Shown here one piece after another: positions 1-8,500 of a stretch of 64,000 nucleotides of DNA. A program made the translations under genes and the position numbers. Source of the stretch: Streptomyces sp. NBC_01260 (GTDB taxonomy: Bacteria > Actinomycetota > Actinomycetes > Streptomycetales > Streptomycetaceae); NCBI RefSeq assembly GCF_036226405.1, contig NZ_CP108464.1:3038001-3102000 (forward strand), given 5' to 3'. Positions within the stretch are counted from its first letter, which is position 1; each line of letters begins with the position of its first letter. The notes below the pieces were generated by a model. The model made no database searches. It was not told where the DNA came from and saw nothing but the letters and a program-made list of their open reading frames with translations.

Positions 1-8
1 GATGCACA

Positions 9-1961
9 TCAGATCCGCAGGCCGAGACTCCTGATCAGGAACGCCAGCCACTCTGTGTCCTGCTCGACCGCGACCGCCTCTCCCGTCGCCGCACCGTGTC
101 CGGCGTCGTCGAAGACATGCACCAGGACCGGTTCCCCGCCCTGCTGCGCGGCCTGCAGACGGGCCGCGAACTTCCGTGCGTGCCAGGGTCCGCACCGCGG
201 ATCGTTCGCCCCCGCCTGCAGATACACCGCGGGAAACGCGCCGGGGCGCACCAGCTCGTAGGGCGACAGCCGAAGGAACCGTCGTACGTCGGCGGGGTCG
301 TCGGGGTCGCCCCATGCCTTGCGGAGCACGAAGTCCAGGTACGGGTCGCGGATCCCCCCGATCAGGTCGAGCAGGGGTTCGCGCGGCAGTACGGCACGCC
401 AGAGGTCGGGCCTGGTGGTCAGGGCGACGCCGCACATCAGACCGCCGTCGGACCCTCCGGTCAGGGCGAGGCGGTCCGGGGTCGCACGGCCAGTGGCGAT
501 GAGGTGCTCGGCCACCGCCACGAGATCGCTGTCCCGTACATGCTTGCGTTCCCGGTGCGCGGCCAGCCACCAGTCCCGTCCGAACTCGCCGCCGCCCCGC
601 AGATGAGCCAGGACCACGACTCCGCCGGCGGCGACGAAGGCAGCCAGATCGCTCTGGTACGCGGGCAGCAGCGGCACGTTCGCCGCGCCGTAGGCGTAGA
701 TCAGCACCGGGCCCGAACCCCGCCCCACCACCTGGTACGGGACCGGGATGCCGTCGGGCGCGAGGGCCCGGCCCTGCTCCACGGTGGCGTCAAGCGTCAC
801 GGTGGGCGCGGTCAGCGTCTGGAGCGGGCCGCCCGGCTCGTGGCCGTACACGCCCCAGGAACTGGTCGGCGTGGAGAAGGCGAACACGAAGGCGGGGGCG
901 GGATTGCCCACGGCCAGCCCCGTCAGCGGAAAGTGCGGTGCGGCCAGCGCCCCGCGCCCCGGCAGCGGCAGCTCCCCGACGACCGCCCCCGACCGGTCGA
1001 GAATCCGGACCCTGGCGCAGGTGCGGTCGAACTCGCTGAGGTAGAGATGGTTCCCGACCGGGGTGAGCGAGCGCAGCACCGTATCGCCCTGCGGTACGAG
1101 CTCGCCCCAGTCCGACGGGTCGTGGAGCGAGATGGCCACCACCCGCCCGCGCGGGGCGTCCACGTCCGTGACCGCGACATAGCGGTCCCCGACGACATGT
1201 CCGGCGACTGTCCCCGGGCAGTCGGTGAGGAACGGCCGCCACTCCCCGCCCGGGCGGCGGACCGCGACCGGGACCGGGCTGCCCACCCGGTGGGCGGCGA
1301 TCTCCCATCGCTCGCCGGCCTGGATGAGCGTGTACTCCCGGGACTCCCCCACCGGGACGGGCTCCACCGTGGTGTCGCCCCCCAGCCGGTGGAAGAACAC
1401 CGCCTGTCTGAACTCCTCGGGCGACCCGGTGAGCGCGAAGAAGTAGAACCCCCCGGAGTCCGGCAGCCAGGAGACACCGCCCGCCCACGCGCTGTGCAGG
1501 ATCTGCGGCGGGGCGCCGCCCAGCTCCTGCCCTGCGGCCACGTCGAAGAGCCGGATCGTGTTGTGTTCGCTGCCGTCCGTGCAGACTCCGACGGCCAGGA
1601 CCCGGCCGTCCGGCGAGGGCGCCAGCCAGGACAGCACCCCCTCCTCCAGGCGGGCGATCGACCGTCCCGGCCCGTACGGGGAATCGGCGACGACCACGTC
1701 GGAGCCGCAGGCCCTGAACCACTGACCGGCCGCGTATCCGGGCAGGTCGGGCCGGGCCCCGGTGTAATGAGCGAGCACCAACTCCCTTACGGCGCAGGGG
1801 TCCAGGCCCTCGAAGGCGACGGAGGAGGCGAGTTCGGCCTGGGCCTGCTGCCACTGACGGACCTCAGGCGTCTCCTCCTCCAGCCAGCGGTACGGGTCCG
1901 GCACCCGGACCCCGGCGACATCCGCGACGACCTCGACGGTCCGGGTGGGCGGATACTTCAT
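9..1961 (-). CDS. Prolyl oligopeptidase family (S9A) serine peptidase
   Basis: A 650-residue protein of the S9A family, whose members cleave short peptides after proline in the cytoplasm. The N-terminus (YPPTRTVEVVADV, then VPDPYRWLEE) is the family signature. A beta-propeller region follows, then a C-terminal alpha/beta-hydrolase domain with the nucleophile in GGSDGGLM and a late GHGAATG histidine. The serine motif is GGSDGG rather than the more usual GGSNGG. No signal peptide is visible. The ATG at 1961 is preferred because homology begins there; an open frame continues upstream but reads through the neighbouring gene. Its start overlaps the stop of the upstream esterase gene as ATGA, so it is the last cistron of the ABC transporter operon. 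Inference: it degrades or trims imported peptides. Confidence 0.88.
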   Translation of the reverse strand: MKYPPTRTVEVVADVAGVRVPDPYRWLEEETPEVRQWQQAQAELASSVAFEGLDPCAVRELVLAHYTGARPDLPGYAAGQWFRACGSDVVVADSPYGPGRSIARLEEGVLSWLAPSPDGRVLAVGVCTDGSEHNTIRLFDVAAGQELGGAPPQILHSAWAGGVSWLPDSGGFYFFALTGSPEEFRQAVFFHRLGGDTTVEPVPVGESREYTLIQAGERWEIAAHRVGSPVPVAVRRPGGEWRPFLTDCPGTVAGHVVGDRYVAVTDVDAPRGRVVAISLHDPSDWGELVPQGDTVLRSLTPVGNHLYLSEFDRTCARVRILDRSGAVVGELPLPGRGALAAPHFPLTGLAVGNPAPAFVFAFSTPTSSWGVYGHEPGGPLQTLTAPTVTLDATVEQGRALAPDGIPVPYQVVGRGSGPVLIYAYGAANVPLLPAYQSDLAAFVAAGGVVVLAHLRGGGEFGRDWWLAAHRERKHVRDSDLVAVAEHLIATGRATPDRLALTGGSDGGLMCGVALTTRPDLWRAVLPREPLLDLIGGIRDPYLDFVLRKAWGDPDDPADVRRFLRLSPYELVRPGAFPAVYLQAGANDPRCGPWHARKFAARLQAAQQGGEPVLVHVFDDAGHGAATGEAVAVEQDTEWLAFLIRSLGLRI

Positions 1962-2941
1962 CGGTACTCCTGGAACTCGGCACGGAGCCGTTCGAAGGCC
2001 CCGGGGATCAAAGTGGCGTGGTCGAGGTGGATCAGTGCGTCGTACTCCGCACCGGGGGCACCCGGCCCGGTCGGCTCCCGCTCCTCCAGCAGGACGTCCC
2101 AGTCGAAGGGCCGGGGTGAACGCTCCACGAAGCGGATCGCGGGACCCGAGCCGCATGTCAGGGCGATGACGGCCAGCTCGGAGCCCAGCGCCTCGTGCAG
2201 CAGGCCGCCCATCATCGGGCGCCCCTCGAACGGAGTCCGTCGCACATGTGCGTTGTGCGCGCTGACGACGATGCGCTCCTCCCGCTCCAGGACCCATCGC
2301 ACGGTCTCCGCCATGAAGACATCACGCGGGTAGGGGCTGCCGGCCGGCACCGGTTCCAGTTCCGCGAGGAACGCCGCGACGGAGGCCGCGGCCCTGCGCA
2401 CCACCGCGTCCGCGACCCCGGCGGACCGCGCGACCAACGCGCGCAGACCCGTGCGGAGCCGATTCCGTTCGGGAGGCGACAGCGCCGCGAACCGGACCGC
2501 CGCCTCGGTCCGGCCACCCAGTTCGCTCAGGCCGAGCAGCTCGCCCAGGTCCCAGCCCGGCATCCGGTCGGCGACCGCCCGGACCGCGGGTCCCGGCGAG
2601 GTGGAGGAGCCCGGCAGGTCCATTCCGTAGAAACCGGTCCCGCGGGAGCGCATCCACTCCAGCTGCCGGTGCATCGGAGCGCACTCACCGAACCGGTACG
2701 TGATGCCCTCCCGGGCGATGTCCGCCACCTCGCCCGGGCTGCCGCGGAGCCAGGCGTCGACGCCCAGCCCCTCGGCGAACCCGGACTCCATGACAAAGGC
2801 GGTGAACCCGTGGCGCTCCACCAGGTACCGCAGGATCCGGTCCTTGAGCTCGTAGAACTCGGTGACGTTGTGCGCGTCCTCGCCGAGCGCGACCACCCGG
2901 ACGTCGCGGGGCAGTTCGGTGATCAGTTGTGGAAGAACCAT
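1958..2941 (-). CDS. Erythromycin esterase-like hydrolase
   Basis: A 327-residue member of the erythromycin esterase family (Ere/succinoglycan biosynthesis type). The N-terminal block has LGEDAHNVTEFYELKD and MESGFAEG, matching the GExxH...E metal or catalytic motif. A later VVSAHNAHVRR supplies the distal histidine. True Ere enzymes open macrolactones, but most family members have unknown substrates. At 327 residues it is shorter than the roughly 400 of EreA/EreB. The ATG at 2941 overlaps the end of the upstream ABC binding-protein gene by 19 bp, and the stop overlaps the peptidase start as ATGA, so it is translationally embedded in the operon. Inference: it hydrolyses an ester or lactone in the imported substrate, or acts as a resistance enzyme. 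Confidence 0.82.
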   Translation of the reverse strand: MVLPQLITELPRDVRVVALGEDAHNVTEFYELKDRILRYLVERHGFTAFVMESGFAEGLGVDAWLRGSPGEVADIAREGITYRFGECAPMHRQLEWMRSRGTGFYGMDLPGSSTSPGPAVRAVADRMPGWDLGELLGLSELGGRTEAAVRFAALSPPERNRLRTGLRALVARSAGVADAVVRRAAASVAAFLAELEPVPAGSPYPRDVFMAETVRWVLEREERIVVSAHNAHVRRTPFEGRPMMGGLLHEALGSELAVIALTCGSGPAIRFVERSPRPFDWDVLLEEREPTGPGAPGAEYDALIHLDHATLIPGAFERLRAEFQEYR

Positions 2942-4737
2942 TGTTCCGGCGTGTAGAGGCTGCTGAGCAGCGCCTGGAAGGAGGAGCCCGGTCCGGACAG
3001 TGTCTTCTTCCAGACCACCAGGGTGTCGGGGGTGGGGAGGAAGAGCACGGGCAGGTCCTTGCTGACCGCGGTGACCTCGGCGGAGAGCGCCGTGGAGTCC
3101 GCGCCGAAGGTCGAGGCGTTGATCAGCCTGTCGGCCTCGGGGTCGGTGTAGGAGCCCAGGTTGAAGCTGCCGCCCGTGTTGAACACCGTGTTGCTGGTCG
3201 GGTATCCGGCTGCCTGGTAGAGCCCGCCCTCGTCCTGCATCGCCCACTCGTTGGACTTGGCCGGAGCGAAGGAGTTGCCGTAGTTGGCGTACATGTAGTT
3301 GAGCGACTTGGTGACCAGGTCGACCCGGATGCCGAGCTTCTTGGCCGCCGATGCGAAGGCGATGTCGCGGGCGCCGACGTACTTGGGGGTGTCGGCCGAG
3401 GCGAGAGTGAATCTGATCGTCTGCCCCTGCTTGATCCCTGAGCCGCAGAGGGCGGGCTTCTCACAGGTGGTGCTGCCGCCGGGGACGACCTTCCAGCCGT
3501 GGTCGGTGAGCAGCTTGCGGGCCGCGTCCTCGTCGTGGGGGTACGGTGCGGTGCTGCCGAAGGACGCCGGGTAGGGGGAGTCCGCTCCGCCCGTGGTGTA
3601 GTTCTCCGAACCGGCGCCGCCGTAGATGCCGCGGCTGGCGATATAGCCCTTCTGGTCGATCAGCCGCTGGAGCGCCTGGCGGACGTAGGGCTGGGCGATC
3701 ACCTGGTCGAAGTTGTTGACGGTGTTCTTGAAGTTGATCGTCAGCGAGTCGAAGCGGGCCGGTGCCGGGGCACCGTAGACGTTGTACCCCTTGGCCTTCA
3801 GGGCGGCGGCCTGCGAGATGAAACCGGAGTCCAGCGTTCCGACGGTGAGGTTGCCGGCCTTCATCTGGTTGAGCACCGCCGAGGCGGAGGTGAACGCCTT
3901 GAAGTCGATCTGGTCGAGCCGCTTCTCACCCGGCCCGCTGTAGGCCTTGTTCGCGGCCAGGGAGTAGGAGCCGGTCGTCGGGTCGAAGGACTTCAGCCGG
4001 TACGGCCCGTTGACGACCTGCCAGAGCGGGTTGCCCGCGAAGGACTTCTGGTCGGCCGACTCCTTGGTGAGGTAGCGGTAGATCGCCTTGGCGTTCCCGG
4101 GCCGGGTGAAGTCCAGGTGCGGGCCGTCGGTGCGGGCGATGTTCCACTCGGCCGACGGCATGATGTACAGCAGGGAGAGTACGGAGAGCAGGTAGGACGG
4201 GTTGTAGGCGGTGTCCAGGGTGAGCGTCAGGGTGTCGGCCGCTGTCGCCTCGGCGCTGACGCCGTCCGGGAACTGCCCCGGTGTGTAGAAGCTCCAGTTG
4301 GCCGGGGACTCGGCCAGCCCGGCCTTGAGCAGATCGAGGGAGAAGACGACGTCGGCGGCCGTGACGGGTCTGCCGGTGGACCACTTGTACTCCCTCATCT
4401 TGATCGTCACGGTCTTGCGGTCCTTGCTGTAGACCGGCGGATCGGCCAGGCTCGAAGCGGTGTCGACGATCTGGTCGCCCTCGCCGCTCGGCCGGTAGAG
4501 CGAGCGCCACAGCTGGCCGCGGGCGATCACCGTGCCGCTCGACGAGGCCGGCGGGTAGGGGTAGATGTAGTTCGGGCTGAGCCCCGGGGTCAGTGCGACG
4601 ACGGCGGTGCCGCCGTTCTTGGGTACGCCGGTCTGCTTCGGGGGCGTCCTGGCGATGTCCTGGGCCGTGCCGCCGCCTCCGCCGCACCCCGCCAGGGTGA
4701 GCAGGGCGACGAGCACGATCGAGATACGTCCACGCAT
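2923..4737 (-). CDS. ABC transporter substrate-binding lipoprotein, family 5 (peptide type)
   Basis: A 604-residue extracytoplasmic solute-binding protein of the DppA/OppA family. It has a lipoprotein signal peptide with lipobox LAGC (Cys18), followed by a glycine-rich spacer. Family features include SLADPPVYSKDRKTVTIKMR, the GPYRLKSFDP segment and the VRQALQRLIDQKGYI segment that marks family 5 binding proteins. Expected role: captures oligopeptides or similar solutes on the outer membrane face and delivers them to the two permeases. It lies 13 bp after the second permease gene and overlaps the next gene by 19 bp. The ligand cannot be read from the sequence. Confidence 0.9.
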   Translation of the reverse strand: MRGRISIVLVALLTLAGCGGGGGTAQDIARTPPKQTGVPKNGGTAVVALTPGLSPNYIYPYPPASSSGTVIARGQLWRSLYRPSGEGDQIVDTASSLADPPVYSKDRKTVTIKMREYKWSTGRPVTAADVVFSLDLLKAGLAESPANWSFYTPGQFPDGVSAEATAADTLTLTLDTAYNPSYLLSVLSLLYIMPSAEWNIARTDGPHLDFTRPGNAKAIYRYLTKESADQKSFAGNPLWQVVNGPYRLKSFDPTTGSYSLAANKAYSGPGEKRLDQIDFKAFTSASAVLNQMKAGNLTVGTLDSGFISQAAALKAKGYNVYGAPAPARFDSLTINFKNTVNNFDQVIAQPYVRQALQRLIDQKGYIASRGIYGGAGSENYTTGGADSPYPASFGSTAPYPHDEDAARKLLTDHGWKVVPGGSTTCEKPALCGSGIKQGQTIRFTLASADTPKYVGARDIAFASAAKKLGIRVDLVTKSLNYMYANYGNSFAPAKSNEWAMQDEGGLYQAAGYPTSNTVFNTGGSFNLGSYTDPEADRLINASTFGADSTALSAEVTAVSKDLPVLFLPTPDTLVVWKKTLSGPGSSFQALLSSLYTPEQWFFHN

Positions 4738-4750
4738 GGTGCTGTCTCCC

Positions 4751-5575
4751 TCAGTTCTGACTCGTAGGTGAAGTCGGCCGCCCGATGGCGTCCCTGAGCG
4801 CGTCCGCGAGCAGGTTCAGGGCGAGGACCGTGAGGACGATGCAGGCGCCCACGGGATAGACCAGCCATGAGTAGCCGGCCGAGAGATAGCTGGCCCCGTC
4901 GGCGAGCTGGCTGCCCCAGTCCGCTGTGGGGTAGGTCATCCCGAAGCCCAGGAAGCCCAGCGCGGAGACGACGATGATCGCGTCGGCCACCTGGAACGTG
5001 GCGTTGATGATGATCACGCCGAGGGCGTTGGGGATCAGGTGGGTGAGGATGATCCGCCGCCGTGAAGCGCCCATGACCTTCGCCGACAGGATGAACTCCC
5101 TGACGCGCAGCGCCAGTACCTCGCCGCGGATCAGCCGGGCCGAGAGGAGCCAGGAGAAGCCCCCGATGACGAGGCTGAGGGAGACCGCGTTCGCCGCGTA
5201 CCGTGCCGAGAGGATCAGCACGACGAACAGGAACGGGATCGACAGCATCACATCGACCAGGCGCATCAGGAAACCGTCGACCACGCCTCCGGCGAGCCCG
5301 GCGACCGCACCGTAGACCGTGCCGATCGTGGTCGAGAAGAGCGCGGCCAGCAGGCCGATCTCCAGCGACAGCCGGCCCCCGGTCATCAGCCGGCCGAGTA
5401 CGTCGAAGCCGTTGGTGTCGGTGCCGAGCAGATGGCCGTTGCCTGGCGGCAGGGCCGCGTTGACCAGGTCCACATCGGTCTGGTTGGTCGGGTGGATCAG
5501 TGGGCCGAGGAAGCAGAACCCGGCGATGAACACCAGGAGCAGGCCACCGGCGAGCGCGAGCGGATGCCGCCTCAT
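4751..5575 (-). CDS. ABC transporter permease, DppC/OppC type
   Basis: A 274-residue inner-membrane permease with five to six hydrophobic segments. The binding-protein-dependent transport (EAA loop) motif reads ASRRRIILTHLIPNALGVI around residues 165-185. The N-terminus (RRHPLALAGGLLLVFIAGF) is typical of DppC, the partner that carries an extended N-terminal helix. ATG 5575 overlaps the stop of the DppB-like gene as ATGA, indicating coupled synthesis of the two permeases. It pairs with that permease and the fused ATPase in a peptide/nickel-family importer. Confidence 0.92.
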   Translation of the reverse strand: MRRHPLALAGGLLLVFIAGFCFLGPLIHPTNQTDVDLVNAALPPGNGHLLGTDTNGFDVLGRLMTGGRLSLEIGLLAALFSTTIGTVYGAVAGLAGGVVDGFLMRLVDVMLSIPFLFVVLILSARYAANAVSLSLVIGGFSWLLSARLIRGEVLALRVREFILSAKVMGASRRRIILTHLIPNALGVIIINATFQVADAIIVVSALGFLGFGMTYPTADWGSQLADGASYLSAGYSWLVYPVGACIVLTVLALNLLADALRDAIGRPTSPTSQN

Positions 5576-6522
5576 TTTCTCAACTCGATTCGGCGGTCGG
5601 CGGCTGCGACCAGGAGGTCGGCGATGAAGCTGCCGGCCACGGTCAGGAAGCCGCCGATGAGCGTGTAGGCGAGGAGAAGGGGATAGTCCTCGCGTTGCAG
5701 GCTGTTCAGGAAGAGGAGGCCGAGGCCCGGGTAGTTGAAGAGCGACTCCACGATGAGGTTCCCGGCGAGCAGGGTGGGGACCAGTGTGCCGACCAGCGTG
5801 ATCAGCGGCAGGCAGGCGTTGCGGAGCAGATGGCGAAGCAGGACCAGGCGTTCCGGCAGGCCTTTGGCCCGCGCGACCCGGATGTAGTCCTGGCCGAGCT
5901 GATCCAGCGCCGAGGAGCGCTGATACTGCGCGAAAACGGTGACGCTTCCGCAGGCCAGGGTGATGACGGGCAGTGCCATGGCCCGTGGATCGGTGAAGAC
6001 CACCCAGGGTGAATGCGACTGGGACGCCTCGGCCGGGAAGATCTGCAGCGTCTGGCTGAACACCGCGATCAGCACCAGGCCGAGCAGGAACGACGGCATG
6101 GCGTAGAGGACGTACGAAGAGGCCGTGGCCGCCCGGTCGGCGATGCTGTTGCGTCGTACCGCCTGGAGGATGCCGAGCGGAACCGCGACGATCAGTGCGA
6201 GGACCAGACCGGCCAGGGACAGCATCGCGCTGCGGCCGGAGTTCTGGGCGAGCAGGGTGGAGACGTTCTCGTTCAGCGTGTAGGAGCGGCCCAGATCGCC
6301 GTGGAGCAGCTGGCCCAGATAGCTCAGGTACTGCGCGATCAGCGAGCGGTCGAAGCCGTGGTCGTGGTTGAAGGCCGCCACCGCCTGGGGCGAGGCCCGC
6401 TGGCCGAGCACGATCCGGCCCGGACTGGCGGAGACCAGGTGCAGCAGCAGGAACACGACCACCGATATCCCGAGCAGGACGAGAACCGAGACCACCAGGC
6501 GGTGGAGCAGATATCTAGCCAT
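5572..6522 (-). CDS. ABC transporter permease, DppB/OppB type
   Basis: A 316-residue permease beginning ARYLLHRLVVSVLVLLGIS, the typical DppB first helix. The cytoplasmic EAA loop is present (LPERLVLLRHLLRNACLPLIT). The ATG at 6522 is chosen over an upstream in-frame start because homology starts there and a GGGAA-type ribosome site precedes it. This start overlaps the end of the ATPase gene by 8 bp. It forms the heteromeric channel with the DppC-like permease. Confidence 0.92.
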   Translation of the reverse strand: MARYLLHRLVVSVLVLLGISVVVFLLLHLVSASPGRIVLGQRASPQAVAAFNHDHGFDRSLIAQYLSYLGQLLHGDLGRSYTLNENVSTLLAQNSGRSAMLSLAGLVLALIVAVPLGILQAVRRNSIADRAATASSYVLYAMPSFLLGLVLIAVFSQTLQIFPAEASQSHSPWVVFTDPRAMALPVITLACGSVTVFAQYQRSSALDQLGQDYIRVARAKGLPERLVLLRHLLRNACLPLITLVGTLVPTLLAGNLIVESLFNYPGLGLLFLNSLQREDYPLLLAYTLIGGFLTVAGSFIADLLVAAADRRIELRK

Positions 6523-8473
6523 TGTGGTTCCCTTGCAGCGGGTAGTGGCAGGCCACCAGTTGGGCACCGGCGCTCTGGGTGCGGGTGAGCGGTGTGAGTG
6601 GCGGTTCGACCTGGGCGCACTTGTCCGTACTCAGCGCACAGCGGGTGCGGAAGCGGCAGCCGCTGGGCGGATCGACGGGGCTGGGCGGTTCGCCGCGCAC
6701 GCCCGCCCCGGCGCGTTCGCCCTCGGGGACGGCTGCCAGCAGGCCCGCCGTGTAGGGATGGGCGGGGGCGCCGTACACCTCGTCGGTCGTACCGGTCTCG
6801 ACGAGCTTGCCGAGGTACATGACACCGACACGGTCGGCGAGGTAGCGCACGACCGCGAGATCGTGCGAGATGACCACACTGCTGAGGCCGCGCTCCAGCT
6901 GGATCCGGCGCATGAGGTTGAGGATCTGGGAGCGGATGGAGACATCCAGGGCGCTGACCGGTTCGTCGGCGATCAGGACCTGCGGTTCCAGGGCGAGGGC
7001 GCGTGCCAGGCCGACGCGCTGACGCTGGCCGCCGGAGAGTTCGTAGGGGTACCGGTCGAGTACGCCCTCAGGGAGACCGACGTCGTCGAGGAGCCGCCGC
7101 ACCCGCTCCGGCCGGTCACCAACACCCTGGATGACCAGGGGTTCGCGAAGGATGCGGCCGACACGCATCCTCGGGTCGAGGGCCGCGCCGGAGTCCTGGA
7201 ACATCATCTGTACGGCCTTGCGCGGCCGGACGAGCCGTTCCCCTTCGAAGAGGACCTCGCCGCTGTCGGGGCGGTCCAGGCCGACGAGCAGCCGGCCCAG
7301 GCTCGACTTTCCGCAGCCGGACTCGCCGACCAGGCCGAAGGTCTCTCCGGCCGCCACCTCGAAGCTCACACCGGAGACCGCCTTGACGGTGCGGCGGCCC
7401 GCGGGGTGCTCGCGGACCAGGTCGACGACGCGCAGGAGCGTCTCGCCGCTCTCCTCGCTCGCCTTTCCCTCCTTCGACGGGAACCGTCCCCGCGTGCTGC
7501 CTTCTGCCGGACCGGTGACCGGGTGCCAGCAGGCGTAGGAGTCGACGAAGGGCGGCTGCTCCTCGCGGCACCGGTCCGTGGCCGCGTCGCAGCGCGGCGC
7601 GAACGGGCAGCCGGGCTCCGGCTTGGCCAGGTCGGGCGGCGAACCCGGGATGCTGAACAGCTCCTCGCCCTTGTCCTGGCCCAGGGTGGGGATCGAGGAC
7701 AGCAGAGCCTGGGTGTAGCGGTGCCGGGTCCTGCCGAAGATGTCCGCCGTGGATGCGGACTCGGCGACTCTGCCGCCGTACATCACCCCGACCCGGTCGG
7801 CCCGCTGGGCGATCACCCCCATGTCGTGGGTGATCAGGATCATCGACATGCCGCGCTGGGCCCGCAGGTCGTCGAGGAGATCGAGGATCTCGGCCTGGAC
7901 CGTCACATCGAGGGCCGTGGTGGGTTCGTCCGCGATGACGACCTCGGGCTCGCAGACCAGCGCCATGGCGATCATCACGCGCTGACGCTGGCCGCCCGAG
8001 AACTGGTGCGGGTAGCCGTCCCGGTGAACACCGACCCGGGCGAGCATCTCCAGGGCGTGGACCCGGGCGGCACGCCTGGACTCCTTGCGATGCAGGCGGA
8101 CGGGTTCGGCCACCTGCTCGACGATCTTCTTGGTCGGGTTCAGCGAGGTCAGCGAGTCCTGAAAGATCATGGCGATCTCGTTGCCGCGATAGTGCCTCGG
8201 CTCCATCGCGAGCAGATCCCGGCCGGCGAAATCGATCGACCCGCTGGTCACCCGGCCACCGGAGGGAAGCATTCCCATGATCGCGAGACCGGTCATCGAC
8301 TTGCCGGAACCGGTCTCTCCGACGATCCCCAGGGTCTCGCCGCGTTCCAGCTCAAGGCTGACGTTCGCGACGGGCCTGACGACACGGTCGCCACGCCGGA
8401 TCTCGACCGACAGGTCCCGGAGCGTCAAACTCTTGCGCACATCCATTCGCCGATATTGAGGGCCGCGGCGCAT
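6515..8473 (-). CDS. Fused dual ABC ATPase (DppD-DppF type) of peptide importer
   Basis: A 652-residue protein carrying two complete ABC ATPase domains in one chain. The first has GETGSGKS, signature FSGGQRQRV and Walker B VVIADEPTTALD. The second has GESGCGKS, LSGGQRQRV and VLIADEPVSALD. Each is followed by the cysteine-containing tail typical of oligopeptide transporters (CPFAPRCDAATDRC and CRFRTRCALSTDKC). It therefore replaces the usual DppD and DppF pair. Two starts are possible: 8473, or an internal ATG at 8446. Neither has a strong ribosome site, and homology begins shortly after the second. It is 27 bp downstream of the serine hydrolase gene. Confidence 0.9.
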   Translation of the reverse strand: MRRGPQYRRMDVRKSLTLRDLSVEIRRGDRVVRPVANVSLELERGETLGIVGETGSGKSMTGLAIMGMLPSGGRVTSGSIDFAGRDLLAMEPRHYRGNEIAMIFQDSLTSLNPTKKIVEQVAEPVRLHRKESRRAARVHALEMLARVGVHRDGYPHQFSGGQRQRVMIAMALVCEPEVVIADEPTTALDVTVQAEILDLLDDLRAQRGMSMILITHDMGVIAQRADRVGVMYGGRVAESASTADIFGRTRHRYTQALLSSIPTLGQDKGEELFSIPGSPPDLAKPEPGCPFAPRCDAATDRCREEQPPFVDSYACWHPVTGPAEGSTRGRFPSKEGKASEESGETLLRVVDLVREHPAGRRTVKAVSGVSFEVAAGETFGLVGESGCGKSSLGRLLVGLDRPDSGEVLFEGERLVRPRKAVQMMFQDSGAALDPRMRVGRILREPLVIQGVGDRPERVRRLLDDVGLPEGVLDRYPYELSGGQRQRVGLARALALEPQVLIADEPVSALDVSIRSQILNLMRRIQLERGLSSVVISHDLAVVRYLADRVGVMYLGKLVETGTTDEVYGAPAHPYTAGLLAAVPEGERAGAGVRGEPPSPVDPPSGCRFRTRCALSTDKCAQVEPPLTPLTRTQSAGAQLVACHYPLQGNHNG

Positions 8474-8500
8474 GTGATGTTCGTCCGGGACGGCGAGTGT

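Noticed and set aside
96..2333. Long plus-strand open frame of 745 codons
   Set aside because: Shadow of the prolyl oligopeptidase and esterase genes; Pro/Arg/Gly-rich without homology. Several similar long shadows (6368-9739, 11277-14210, 15047-19036, 23564-26881, 31697-33796) were rejected for the same reason.
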